A DNA stretch of 64,000 bases. Source: Flaviflagellibacter rhizophilus (GTDB taxonomy: Bacteria > Pseudomonadota > Alphaproteobacteria > Rhizobiales > Methylopilaceae). Made by a program: the position numbers and the translations under genes. The notes under the pieces are model-generated. The model searched no databases. It was not told where the DNA came from and saw only the letters and a program-made list of their open reading frames with translations. The stretch lies in assembly GCF_033898525.1 (NCBI RefSeq), contig NZ_JAXAFJ010000002.1:248001-312000 (forward strand). The letters run 5' to 3'. The number at the start of each line of letters is the position of its first letter. The first letter of the stretch is position 1. This document shows, in pieces, positions 24,346 through 32,124 of this stretch.

Positions 24346-25124
24346 GAACCGACGAGACCGAGTTGCGGGCTGGACGGCTCCGCGCGGCTGCGGCGCGGGA
24401 TGCGCCCGGCCAGATAGGCGAGACGGCCGGCATCGACGGCGTGCCCCATGGCGGCCGCCATGCGCACGGGATCGGCGGCCTTGGACACAGCCGTGTTCAG
24501 CAGCACGGCGGAAGCGCCGAGTTCCATGGCAATGACGGCATCCGACGCGGTGCCGATGCCCGCATCCACCACCACCGGAACCGGCGAGCGCCGGCAGATC
24601 AGCTCGATATTGGCCGGATTGGCCACCCCCATGCCCGAGCCGATCAGCGAACCCATCGGCATCACCGCAGCAGCGCCGGCATCGGCCAGTCGCTGGCAGA
24701 CCACCGGGTCGTCATTGCAGTACGGCAGCACCGTGAAGCCCATCGAAACCAGCTGTTCGGTGGCCTTCAGCAGTTCCTGCACGTCCGGATACAAAGTCTC
24801 GCGATCGCCGATGATCTCGAGCTTGATCCAGTTCGTCTCAAGCGCCTCCCGCGCCAGTTCGGCGGTCAGGATGGCGTCACGCGCGGTCTCGCAGCCGGCG
24901 GTATTGGGCAGGAACTTGTAGTCCCGCAGCAGCTTCACCGTGTCGAAGTTCTCGCCGGCCAGCGACACGCGGCGGATGGACATGGTGACCATCTCGCAGC
25001 GGCTGGCCTCCACGCTGTCCATCAGCACCTTCTGGTTGGGATAGCCGGCCGTGCCCAGCCAGAGGCGGGAGCGGAAGGTCTCGCCGCCGACTTCGAAGGG
25101 GTCATTCAGGATGTCGTTCGTCAT
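24342..25124 (-). CDS. thiG: Thiazole synthase
   Basis: ThiG builds the thiazole phosphate of thiamine from deoxyxylulose phosphate, dehydroglycine and ThiS thiocarboxylate. The 260-residue TIM barrel has FRSRLWLGTAGYPN near the start, the Schiff-base Lys in NWIKLEIIGD (about residues 96-105), and the phosphate loops MPMGSLIGSG and VVVDAGIGTASDAV. It lies one base from thiS upstream and overlaps the ThiE/TenI gene by 4 bases downstream. Confidence 0.97.
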   Translation of the reverse strand: MTNDILNDPFEVGGETFRSRLWLGTAGYPNQKVLMDSVEASRCEMVTMSIRRVSLAGENFDTVKLLRDYKFLPNTAGCETARDAILTAELAREALETNWIKLEIIGDRETLYPDVQELLKATEQLVSMGFTVLPYCNDDPVVCQRLADAGAAAVMPMGSLIGSGMGVANPANIELICRRSPVPVVVDAGIGTASDAVIAMELGASAVLLNTAVSKAADPVRMAAAMGHAVDAGRLAYLAGRIPRRSRAEPSSPQLGLVGS

Positions 25125-25125
25125 G

Positions 25126-25332
25126 TCAGCCTCCCGGCAGTGCGTGGACGATCTCCACGCGGTCGCCTTTGGAGAAAACCCGCCGCGGCCACTCCGCCCG
25201 GGGTACGATCTGGCCGTTCACCGCCACGGCGATGCCGCGGCGGGTGTGGCCTTCTTCCAGTTCACCGGCCAGCAGCGCGTCCACCGTTTCGGCGTCGCAT
25301 TCGCGCGGCTGGCCATTCACCACCAGTTCCAT
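25126..25332 (-). CDS. thiS: Sulfur carrier protein ThiS
   Basis: ThiS is a ubiquitin-fold protein whose C-terminal Gly-Gly is turned into a thiocarboxylate that donates sulfur to ThiG. The 68-residue product begins MELVVNGQPREC and ends HALPGG, both as expected. I chose the ATG at 25332, which gives the standard length; an ATG at 25353 overlaps the thiO stop and would add seven residues. It lies between thiO and thiG in a tight operon. Confidence 0.93.
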   Translation of the reverse strand: MELVVNGQPRECDAETVDALLAGELEEGHTRRGIAVAVNGQIVPRAEWPRRVFSKGDRVEIVHALPGG

Positions 25333-25339
25333 CGTGCTC

Positions 25340-26515
25340 TCAGGCCCCTTCATTGAGCCGGCTTGTGTTGCGGCTGAACCGTTGCAGCGTGAAGGCCGCT
25401 TCCGGCCCGCTCATCTGCCCCTCCGCGATGAGATCGCTGATCGCCCGCGCGGAGACCGGCGCCAGCAGGATCCCGTTGCGGTGATGGCCGGTGGCCACCA
25501 CCAGCCCGTCGATCCCCACTTCACCGAAGATCGGCGCATCGTCCAGGGATGTCGGCCGGAAACCGGCCCAGATCTCGTCGATGGCCAGATCTTCCATGCT
25601 TGGCAGAGCCTGCCGGGCTGCCTCAAGCAAGGCGAACACGCCGCCCGCGGTGTTGCGCTGGTCGAACCCGCGCTCCTCCACCGTCGCTCCGATGACGAGC
25701 CGGCCGTCGCCTTTCGGGGCCATGTGGATCTGCTCGGTCCAGACCACATGCGTCAGGGCCGGCATCCGCGGGTCCATGCGCAGCGCCATGGACTGGCCGC
25801 GCAGCGGACGGACGGGAATCTGAAGGTCCGGCACCAGCTGCGGAGACCATGCTCCAGCCGCCAGAACGAAGGTGCCGGCCTCGACGCGCTCCGCTTCTGT
25901 CAAAAGCCCGGTGACCCTGCCCCCGCTGCGCTCGAGCGAAATGACCGCGGTGTTCTCGAACAGCGCGCCGCCTGCCGCCTCGAACGCTGCCTTGAGCGCG
26001 GCTGCGACCAGACGTGCATCCACCTGATGATCCTGTTCGCACAGGATCGCACCGGCAACGTTCGGCCTCAGCCCAGGCTCGCGCTCACGGGCAGCGCTGC
26101 CGGGCAGCCAGTCGGTCTTGAGGCCAAGGCGCGTCTGCAGCTGGTGGCGAAAGCGCAGCCGGTCCACTTCGTCGCGGGACAGCGCCACCACCATGGTGCC
26201 CTCCGCGCGGTAATCGACGGACAGCCCTGTCTCCGCCTCAAGTTCCTTCGCGAAGCCGTGCCACAGATCCTGGCTGGCAAGCGTCAGTGGCAGCAGGTCG
26301 TCCTCCCCCGGCTCTACCTCGGCGGTGGCGGCCAGCATGCCGGACGCTGCGCGCGTTGCGCCCGAGCCCACCACACCTCGCTCGAAGACGCCGACGGACA
26401 AGCCTCGCTTGAGCAGTGAACGGCCGACGGAAAGGCCGATGATGCCGCCGCCAATGATGGCCACGTCGAACCGGCGGGCAGCATTATGGTCCGTCATCTT
26501 GATGATTTTCGTCAT
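25340..26515 (-). CDS. thiO: Glycine oxidase ThiO
   Basis: ThiO is an FAD enzyme that oxidises glycine to dehydroglycine, the two-carbon donor for ThiG in aerobes. The 391-residue protein has the FAD dinucleotide motif IIGGGIIGLSVGRSLL (about residues 19-34), the flavoprotein segment ATRAASGMLAATAEVEPGEDD and the C-terminal HHRNGILLAPVSA that holds the flavin. The start at 26515 has AAGGGAG 6 nt upstream; that ribosome site is the last part of a TPP riboswitch, so translation of the thi operon should fall when thiamine diphosphate is high. Confidence 0.95.
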   Translation of the reverse strand: MTKIIKMTDHNAARRFDVAIIGGGIIGLSVGRSLLKRGLSVGVFERGVVGSGATRAASGMLAATAEVEPGEDDLLPLTLASQDLWHGFAKELEAETGLSVDYRAEGTMVVALSRDEVDRLRFRHQLQTRLGLKTDWLPGSAAREREPGLRPNVAGAILCEQDHQVDARLVAAALKAAFEAAGGALFENTAVISLERSGGRVTGLLTEAERVEAGTFVLAAGAWSPQLVPDLQIPVRPLRGQSMALRMDPRMPALTHVVWTEQIHMAPKGDGRLVIGATVEERGFDQRNTAGGVFALLEAARQALPSMEDLAIDEIWAGFRPTSLDDAPIFGEVGIDGLVVATGHHRNGILLAPVSARAISDLIAEGQMSGPEAAFTLQRFSRNTSRLNEGA

Positions 26516-26521
26516 GTCACA

Positions 26522-26595
26522 CTCCCTTCGCTGGAATGACCCAGATCAGGTTCGTCGGGTTTGATCTCAGCCGCCAGATAGCGGCACCCCGGGCG
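26522..26595 (-). promoter_or_regulatory. TPP riboswitch (THI box) of the thiO-thiS-thiG operon
   Basis: Read on the minus strand, the segment contains GGGGTGCC (26590-26583), CTGAGATCA (26570-26562) and ACCTGATCTGGGTCATTCCA followed by GCGAAGGGAG (26550-26522), the conserved core of the thiamine diphosphate riboswitch. Its 3' end is the Shine-Dalgarno of thiO, 6 nt from the ATG. Because the ribosome site is part of the closing stem, control is probably translational, as usual in Gram-negative bacteria. Confidence 0.95.
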
Positions 26596-26723
26596 TCTGT
26601 TGTGGAGATAGTCCCGCTGGCAGATTGGTGCAAGCCGGAGCGCGATCGGGAACTGGCCCGAAGGCAAGCTTCCACAACCGGAGACCGTAAGCTAGAAGAA
26701 CGGGCCCTTATTCGAGGTTTCCC

Positions 26724-26897
26724 ATGCCGGAAGACAACAACGTCTACAAGCGGGCGAACAAGCCGCGGAAGAAGGAACCCGTGAAGCGGGTTACGCTCTC
26801 GCCCGAGGCCCGGAAGGCATATGAGGAGATGATCCGGGAGCGCGAGGAGCGCGAGCGCCTCTACGGCACCCACCTTGATCGGCAGGATCGTCGCTGA
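26724..26897 (+). CDS. 57-residue highly charged small protein
   Basis: The frame encodes 57 residues, very rich in Lys, Arg and Glu: MPEDNNVYKRANKPRKKE, then VKRVTLSPEARKAYEEM, a helical charged stretch IREREERERLYG and a basic end. No Cys, no membrane segment, and no known family that I can name. The ATG is preceded by GAGG with a 6-nt gap. It lies between the divergent TPP riboswitch and the convergent synthase-fold gene, ending 4 bp before the latter's stop. The region SPEARKAYEEM suggests a folded helix rather than noise, so I regard it as a real gene of unknown function. Confidence 0.6.
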   Translation: MPEDNNVYKRANKPRKKEPVKRVTLSPEARKAYEEMIREREERERLYGTHLDRQDRR

Positions 26898-26901
26898 TCC
26901 T

Positions 26902-27753
26902 TCAGCGGAAAGGAACCCTGCGGCGTGACGCCAGCCACAGGGTCAACTGCTTGCGCCATTGCGGCACCTCCGCCGCCGTGCGGAACGGGTCATAGCCCCG
27001 CCTCTCCATGGATTGCAGATACGGCTCGACCAGCGCCACCGGCAGGAAGGCCGGAGCGGCCCTCCGGTCCAGATCCACGAACGCCTCTTTCGCCCGCGCA
27101 AGATGATGCCGCGCCAAGGCCCGCATCTCTGCAAGCGCGTTCAGCAGGGACGCGTCGGCCTCGCCGTTCAGGAGTTTGCCGCGGTCGACACCATTACGCG
27201 CCAGGATCTCCGTCGGGATCATCACCTGCCCGCGTGAGGCGTGCAGAGGCAGCGAGCGCAACAAGCCCGTTATGGCGTAGGCGACCCCTGCATGCCCGGC
27301 CGCATCGGCGCCACGAGGCTCATCGCCGTCGCTCAGGATAATGGATGCGAGGCGCAGCACCGTGGACGCGGTCTCGCCGGCATAGCCTTCAAGTTCAGTT
27401 ACGATCGCGACCGGATCGTCGTAGAGGTCGAAGATTTTGGCTTCGACCAGTCGCGACAGAGCCGCCGGCGGCAATCTGTAGTCCCGCATGGCGGCCAGAA
27501 GCTCTCCGGCCACGGGATGGCCGGCTGCCTCGCCTGCCCGTTCCCCTTCGACGACCTCACGCCACCAGGTCAGCCGGATCTCGCCGGGTATCGGCTCGCT
27601 GACCACGTCCCGCACGCGCGCGACTTCTGCGTTGAAGGCGTAGAGGGCGAACAGGGCCGGCCGCTTGTCAGCCGGCGCGAACAGGGTGGCGAAGAAGCGA
27701 TCGGGATCGCTCTCCCGGACAATGGACTGCGCGTATGCGCCACCATCCATCAA
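26902..27753 (-). CDS. Squalene/phytoene synthase-fold protein, NDUFAF6-like
   Basis: The 283-residue protein has the squalene/phytoene synthase fold but appears not to be a prenyl synthase: the first aspartate-rich motif (DDxxD) reads ARVRDVVSE (about residues 45-53) and the second (DxxED) is replaced by LPLHASRGQVMIP (about residues 173-185). This is the pattern of the mitochondrial complex I assembly factor NDUFAF6. It follows, after 13 bp, a Mth938-domain gene (NDUFAF3-like) and yajC-secD-secF. No carotenoid or hopanoid genes are nearby, which also argues against a synthase. A role in assembling respiratory complex I or a membrane-linked enzyme is inference. Confidence 0.85.
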   Translation of the reverse strand: MMDGGAYAQSIVRESDPDRFFATLFAPADKRPALFALYAFNAEVARVRDVVSEPIPGEIRLTWWREVVEGERAGEAAGHPVAGELLAAMRDYRLPPAALSRLVEAKIFDLYDDPVAIVTELEGYAGETASTVLRLASIILSDGDEPRGADAAGHAGVAYAITGLLRSLPLHASRGQVMIPTEILARNGVDRGKLLNGEADASLLNALAEMRALARHHLARAKEAFVDLDRRAAPAFLPVALVEPYLQSMERRGYDPFRTAAEVPQWRKQLTLWLASRRRVPFR

Positions 27754-27766
27754 TGCGCCCGCCCCT

Positions 27767-28159
27767 TCACCGCGCCTTGTCCACCGCGATCAGCGCCGCA
27801 GCCACCTTTCGCTCGTCGCTCATCAGCACGTTGTATGTGCGTGCGGCGGCGCCGGTGGGCATGACGTCGAAGTGCAGTCCGGCCCTCTTCAGGAAGTCAC
27901 GGATATCAAGCGGCAGCGGCACATGGTCATCACCCGTTCCTATGAGGAACACCTCGATGAGCTCCGCTTCCGCTGCCGCCTTGGCAAAGCTCAATGGCGT
28001 GAACTCATGAGCTTTCACCACCGGCCAGGCCCAGATGCCGCTCGGCAAGCACAGGATGGAGCCGCGATGCGACATATCGGCAAAACGGAAGCCGCCATTG
28101 CCATAGGCATCGAGGGGCGCCGGGGCGGGATAGTGCCCCTTCTCCAGACCCTCGGCCAC
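27767..28159 (-). CDS. Mth938-domain (DUF498) protein, NDUFAF3-like
   Basis: The 130-residue protein is a single Mth938/DUF498 domain, recognised by YGNGGFRFADMSHRGSILCLPSGIWAW (positions about 19-45), the ELIEVFLIGTGDD segment and LKRAGLHFDVMPTGAAARTYNVLMSDERKVAAALIAV. The human homologue family includes NDUFAF3 and the adipogenesis protein AAMDC. It begins 3 bp after the secF stop, so it is almost certainly cotranslated with secF, and is followed by the NDUFAF6-like gene. No signal or membrane segment is present. Enzymatic activity is not known for this domain. Confidence 0.92.
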   Translation of the reverse strand: MAEGLEKGHYPAPAPLDAYGNGGFRFADMSHRGSILCLPSGIWAWPVVKAHEFTPLSFAKAAAEAELIEVFLIGTGDDHVPLPLDIRDFLKRAGLHFDVMPTGAAARTYNVLMSDERKVAAALIAVDKAR

Positions 28160-28162
28160 GCC

Positions 28163-29104
28163 CTAGAGCTTTGCCTCGACGGCGGTGCGCGCAGGTGCCG
28201 GCGACACAGCGCTCCGCAGGCCAAGATAGATCAGCGCGGGCGACGAAATGAAGATCGCGGAATAGGTGCAGATCACGACGCCCAGGAGCATGACCTCCGC
28301 AAAGCCACGGATGGCCTCGCCGCCGAACAGAACCAGCGCGAGAAGCGAAAGGAACGTCGTCGTGCCGGTCATAACCGTGCGGGACATCGTGGAATTGATG
28401 GACAGATCCAGCAGTTCCTCGTCCGGCATGCTCTTGTAGCGCCGCAGCAGTTCGCGTGTCCGGTCGAACACCACCACCGTCTCGTTCAGTGAATAGCCGA
28501 CGATGGTCAGGATCGCTGCGATGGAGGTCATGTTGAACTCCATCTGGGTTACGACGAAGAACCCGACCGTCAGCACGATATCGTGCAGCGTTCCTATGAT
28601 CGCGCCGATCGCCAGGTTCCTTTCGAAGCGGAACCAGAGATAGGCGAGCACGGCCACCACGGAGAGAATGACGCCGATCGTGCCTGCCTGCACCAGTTCG
28701 CCGGAGACACGCGGGCCAACCGTCTCGACACGACGGAAGTCATACGCGTTCTCGAAGGAACTCCGGGCCTGCTGTACGACGTTGCCCTGTGCGGCTTCGC
28801 CGCCTTCCTGGATCGGGAATCGAAGGGACAGTTCACCCTGGTCTCCGAATTCCTGCACCTCGACTTCCCCAAAGCCGAGCGCATTGGAGCGCTGCCGCAC
28901 GTCAGACGCGTCAGCGGTGTTAGCGGCCTTGGCCTGCAATTCGATGAGAGTGCCGCCACGGAAGTCGATGCCGAAGTTCAGCCCGTGGGCGTAGAACAGC
29001 CCCACGATGACCAGCGACAGCAGCGCCGAGAACGGAAAGCTGAAATGCCGCCACTTCATGAACCGGATTTTCGAATCTTCCGGCCAGAGTCTTAGAAGAC
29101 GCAC
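28163..29104 (-). CDS. secF: Protein translocase subunit SecF
   Basis: SecF works with SecD to use the proton gradient to pull exported proteins across the inner membrane. The 313-residue protein has six transmembrane segments, a periplasmic domain after the first (about 45-130) and the conserved GINFGIDFRGGT-type motif (here NFGIDFRGGTLIELQ) and VGYSLNETVVVFDR. Length is normal. It is 14 bp from secD and 3 bp from the Mth938-domain gene. Confidence 0.97.
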   Translation of the reverse strand: MRLLRLWPEDSKIRFMKWRHFSFPFSALLSLVIVGLFYAHGLNFGIDFRGGTLIELQAKAANTADASDVRQRSNALGFGEVEVQEFGDQGELSLRFPIQEGGEAAQGNVVQQARSSFENAYDFRRVETVGPRVSGELVQAGTIGVILSVVAVLAYLWFRFERNLAIGAIIGTLHDIVLTVGFFVVTQMEFNMTSIAAILTIVGYSLNETVVVFDRTRELLRRYKSMPDEELLDLSINSTMSRTVMTGTTTFLSLLALVLFGGEAIRGFAEVMLLGVVICTYSAIFISSPALIYLGLRSAVSPAPARTAVEAKL

Positions 29105-29118
29105 GATCTAGGTCCTCG

Positions 29119-30732
29119 TCAAAACGGCAGGGTCTTGGCCCGCGTCCAGCGGTACCAAAGCGCGATCATCATGCGCGTCATCGTTACGGCCGTGATCACG
29201 GTGGTGACGATGCCCAGCAGGAACACCACGGCAAAGCCCTTCACCGGGCCGGAGCCGAGCACGAACAGGATGGCGGCGGCGATGGCCATGGTGGAGTTCG
29301 AGTCCACGATGGTCGCGAAAGCACGGTCGAAGCCCGCCAGGATGGAGTTCACCACCGGCTTGCCTGATCTGTACTCTTCCCGGATGCGCTCATAGATCAG
29401 CACGTTCGAGTCCACGGCGGTGCCGATGGTCAGCACGATGCCTGCAATGCCCGGAAGGGTCAGAGTCGCACCGATCAAGGACATCAGTCCGAAGATCAAG
29501 CCGACATGGATGAGCAGCGCAATGTTGGCGATAAGGCCGAACGTGCCATAGGTGGCGAACATGAAGAGCACGACGAAGACGGCCGCGTAGATGGTCGCCT
29601 TCGTGCCGGCTTCGATAGAGTCGGCGCCAAGGCCGGGCCCGACAGTGCGCTCTTCCACCACCGTCAGCGGCGCCGGTAGAGCACCTGCGCGCAGGAGGAT
29701 GGCGAGATTGTTGGCGCTCTCGACAGAGAAGTTGCCCGAGATCTGGCCCGAGCCGCCCGTGATCGGCTCGTTGATGCGCGGCGCCGAGATCACCTTGTTG
29801 TCGAGGACAATGGCGAATGGCTGGCCCACATTTGCCGTAGTGGCAGCGGCGAAGCGGCGCGCGCCGTTGGAATTGAAGCGGAACGAGACGATGGGCTCGT
29901 TGTTGCGCTGGTCAAAGCCCGGCTGTGCGTCAATGAGATCCTCGCCGGAGACCAGGATCTCCTTCTTGATGAGGTAACGCTCGCCCGGATTGTCCTCCGC
30001 ACCCGGCATGATCTCGGAATCGGCCGGCGGGCGCGTCTGCTCCGCCTGCTGCACCGGCATGGTGACATCGACCATGCGGAAGGTCAGCTTTGCGGTGGTC
30101 CCGATCAGGGCCTTGAGGCGCTGCGGGTCCTGCAGGCCGGGAACCTGCACGAGAATGCGGTCCGCACCCTGGCGCTGAATGCTGGGCTCGGTGGTGCCCA
30201 GTTCGTCCACGCGACGGCGCACGATCTCGATAGACTGGTCGACCGCCGAGCGGATGCGGGCGTTGAAGCCCGTCTCGTTCGGGGTCACGGTGATCACGCC
30301 ATCGGCCGTGTTCGTCACGTCCAGATCCACGCCACCGGGACCGGCCGCGAACATGGAGGAGGAAATGGGATTGGCCAGTTCGCGCAGCCGGGGCAGCGCC
30401 TTTCCGATGTCCGCCGGATCGCGCAGGCGCACCTGCACGGAATTGCCGGAGATGGACAGCCCGGTATAGCCCACGCGCTGTTCGCGCAGCACGGCTCGCG
30501 CCTGGTCCCGGATCGAGGTCAGGCGTTCGGCCCGCAGTGCTGCGGCGTCGACCTCCAGCAGCAGGTGGGACCCGCCCTGGAGATCGAGGCCAAGCACGAT
30601 GCTGCGGGAGGGCAGCCATGAGGGAAGGCTGTCACGCATCTGCTGCGTGAGCAGGTTCGGCATGACGAGCATCAGACCCACCACGACGATCAGAAGCGTC
30701 AGGATGGTCTTGGTACGCGAATAATGAAGCAT
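29119..30732 (-). CDS. secD: Protein translocase subunit SecD
   Basis: SecD, with SecF and YajC, drives late steps of Sec-dependent export. The 537-residue product has one N-terminal transmembrane helix, a large periplasmic P1 region (about 30-330, LGLDLQGGSHLLLEVD near its start), and five C-terminal transmembrane helices with LPGIAGIVLTIGTAVDSNVLIYERIREE. Length is shorter than in E. coli (615) but normal for alphaproteobacteria. It lies 15 bp downstream of yajC. Confidence 0.97.
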   Translation of the reverse strand: MLHYSRTKTILTLLIVVVGLMLVMPNLLTQQMRDSLPSWLPSRSIVLGLDLQGGSHLLLEVDAAALRAERLTSIRDQARAVLREQRVGYTGLSISGNSVQVRLRDPADIGKALPRLRELANPISSSMFAAGPGGVDLDVTNTADGVITVTPNETGFNARIRSAVDQSIEIVRRRVDELGTTEPSIQRQGADRILVQVPGLQDPQRLKALIGTTAKLTFRMVDVTMPVQQAEQTRPPADSEIMPGAEDNPGERYLIKKEILVSGEDLIDAQPGFDQRNNEPIVSFRFNSNGARRFAAATTANVGQPFAIVLDNKVISAPRINEPITGGSGQISGNFSVESANNLAILLRAGALPAPLTVVEERTVGPGLGADSIEAGTKATIYAAVFVVLFMFATYGTFGLIANIALLIHVGLIFGLMSLIGATLTLPGIAGIVLTIGTAVDSNVLIYERIREEYRSGKPVVNSILAGFDRAFATIVDSNSTMAIAAAILFVLGSGPVKGFAVVFLLGIVTTVITAVTMTRMMIALWYRWTRAKTLPF

Positions 30733-30747
30733 AGAAGACGGGCTGCC

Positions 30748-31083
30748 TTATGCGTCCGAACTGACAGGCTCGCCCTTGGCGCGCACTTCGGAGACGGAGG
30801 CGCGGGTGACGCGCACACGGACATTGTCCGCGATCTGCACCTCGACCTCGCCATCGTCCACGGCCTTCGTCACCTTGCCGATGATGCCGCCCGAAGTGAC
30901 GATCGTGTCGCCACGGCGAAGATTCGTCGTCAGCTCGCGATGGGCCTTGAGGCGCTTCTGCTGCGGGCGAATGACCAGGAAGTACATGATCACGAAGATC
31001 AAAAGAAACGGCACGATGGACATGAAGAAGTTCGCCTCCCCGCCGGCAGCGGCGCCCTGAGCGAAAGCGGGAGTCACGAACAT
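30748..31083 (-). CDS. yajC: Preprotein translocase subunit YajC
   Basis: YajC is a small inner-membrane partner of SecDF. The 111-residue protein has a short N-terminus (MFVTPAFAQGAAAGG), one transmembrane helix (about 22-40, IVPFLLIFVIMYFLVIRPQQKR) and a conserved cytosolic part (LRRGDTIVTSGGIIGKV). Of two adjacent ATGs (31086 and 31083) I chose 31083, because GGAG then stands 6 nt upstream rather than 3. It is the first gene of yajC-secD-secF-Mth938-NDUFAF6-like, and diverges from the DUF815 ATPase. Confidence 0.94.
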   Translation of the reverse strand: MFVTPAFAQGAAAGGEANFFMSIVPFLLIFVIMYFLVIRPQQKRLKAHRELTTNLRRGDTIVTSGGIIGKVTKAVDDGEVEVQIADNVRVRVTRASVSEVRAKGEPVSSDA

Positions 31084-31203
31084 CATTCTCTCCATATGGA
31101 TTCGGGACCAAAGGTCGGGAAGCGGCGGGACTATAGCGGTGCAACGGGGGAAAGCAACGCCGCCCTCATGGACACACGAAGGGGTGAAGGGTATCCGCAC
31201 GGT

Positions 31204-32064
31204 ATGACCGACAAGCCCCCCTTCCCGTCAGACGCACTCGAGCGCATCGCCAGCGCGCTGGAGCGCATGTCTCCCCCACTTCCGGCACCTGTGGATGTGG
31301 GTACCGCCGATGCCTTCGTGTGGCATGCGCCCTCGCGCCGGCTGGTGCCGGTGCCACACGTCAACCGCGTGGACATAGCTTTGCTCAAGGGCATCGACCT
31401 CTCGCGCGACACCCTTCTGGCGAACACAGAGCAGTTTGCCCGCGGCTACCCCGCCAACAACGCGCTGTTGTGGGGCGCACGCGGCATGGGCAAGTCCTCG
31501 CTGGTGAAGTCCGCCCATGCAGCCGTCAACGCAGCGGGCACCGCGCTCAAGCTGGTCGAGATCCACCGGGAGGACATCGAGAGCCTGCCCGAGCTGATGG
31601 GCATGCTGCGGAACCTCGACCACCGGTTCCTGCTGTTCTGCGACGACCTCTCCTTCGACAGCGATGATTCGTCCTACAAGGCGCTGAAGGCGGTGCTGGA
31701 CGGCGGCATCGAAGGCCGGCCCGAGAACGTGCTGCTCTACGCCACCTCCAACCGCCGTCACCTGATGCCGCGCGACATGATCGACAACGAGAAGGCGACC
31801 GCCATCAATCCCGGTGAAGCCGTCGAGGAGAAGGTGTCGCTTTCGGACCGCTTCGGGCTCTGGCTCGGCTTCCACCCGTGCGGACAGGACGAATACCTCG
31901 CAATGCTGACCGCCTATGCGGAGCGTTACCGGCTGCAGATCCACGCCGATGAGTTGCGGGCTCAAGGACTAGCCTGGGCCATGGGACGCGGATCGCGCTC
32001 CGGACGCACCGCCTGGCAGTTCATCCAGGACCTTGCGGGCCGGCTGAACACGAAGCTCTCCTGA
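31204..32064 (+). CDS. DUF815-family AAA ATPase
   Basis: The 286-residue protein is a DUF815 ATPase of the AAA superfamily, with Walker A GARGMGKSS (about residues 94-102) and Walker B LFCDDLSF (about residues 143-150), then a sensor-1-like YATSNRRHLMPRD and an arginine-finger region SLSDRFGLWLGF. Function is unknown; the family is widespread in proteobacteria as a soluble single-domain ATPase. The ATG at 31204 gives MTDKPPFPSDALERI; the frame extends upstream across the yajC region only as a shadow. It is divergent from yajC and convergent with the LysM/LytM gene. Confidence 0.88.
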   Translation: MTDKPPFPSDALERIASALERMSPPLPAPVDVGTADAFVWHAPSRRLVPVPHVNRVDIALLKGIDLSRDTLLANTEQFARGYPANNALLWGARGMGKSSLVKSAHAAVNAAGTALKLVEIHREDIESLPELMGMLRNLDHRFLLFCDDLSFDSDDSSYKALKAVLDGGIEGRPENVLLYATSNRRHLMPRDMIDNEKATAINPGEAVEEKVSLSDRFGLWLGFHPCGQDEYLAMLTAYAERYRLQIHADELRAQGLAWAMGRGSRSGRTAWQFIQDLAGRLNTKLS

Positions 32065-32075
32065 TCGGGGCAAAC

Positions 32076-32104
32076 GAAAAAGGGCGCCATCGAGGCGCCC
32101 TTCT
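32076..32104. terminator. Bidirectional terminator between DUF815 and LytM genes
   Basis: A 7-bp stem GGGCGCC (32082-32088 with 32094-32100) and 5-nt loop is flanked by AAAAA on the left and TTCT on the right. It makes a good intrinsic terminator for minus-strand transcripts (GC stem followed by TTTTT) and a weaker one for the plus strand. Confidence 0.8.
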
Positions 32105-32124
32105 GCATTCCAAGTTCGGAGCGA

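Noticed and set aside
26902..27753. A hopanoid or carotenoid synthase
   Set aside because: Both Mg-binding aspartate motifs seem to be lost, and no other isoprenoid genes are near.
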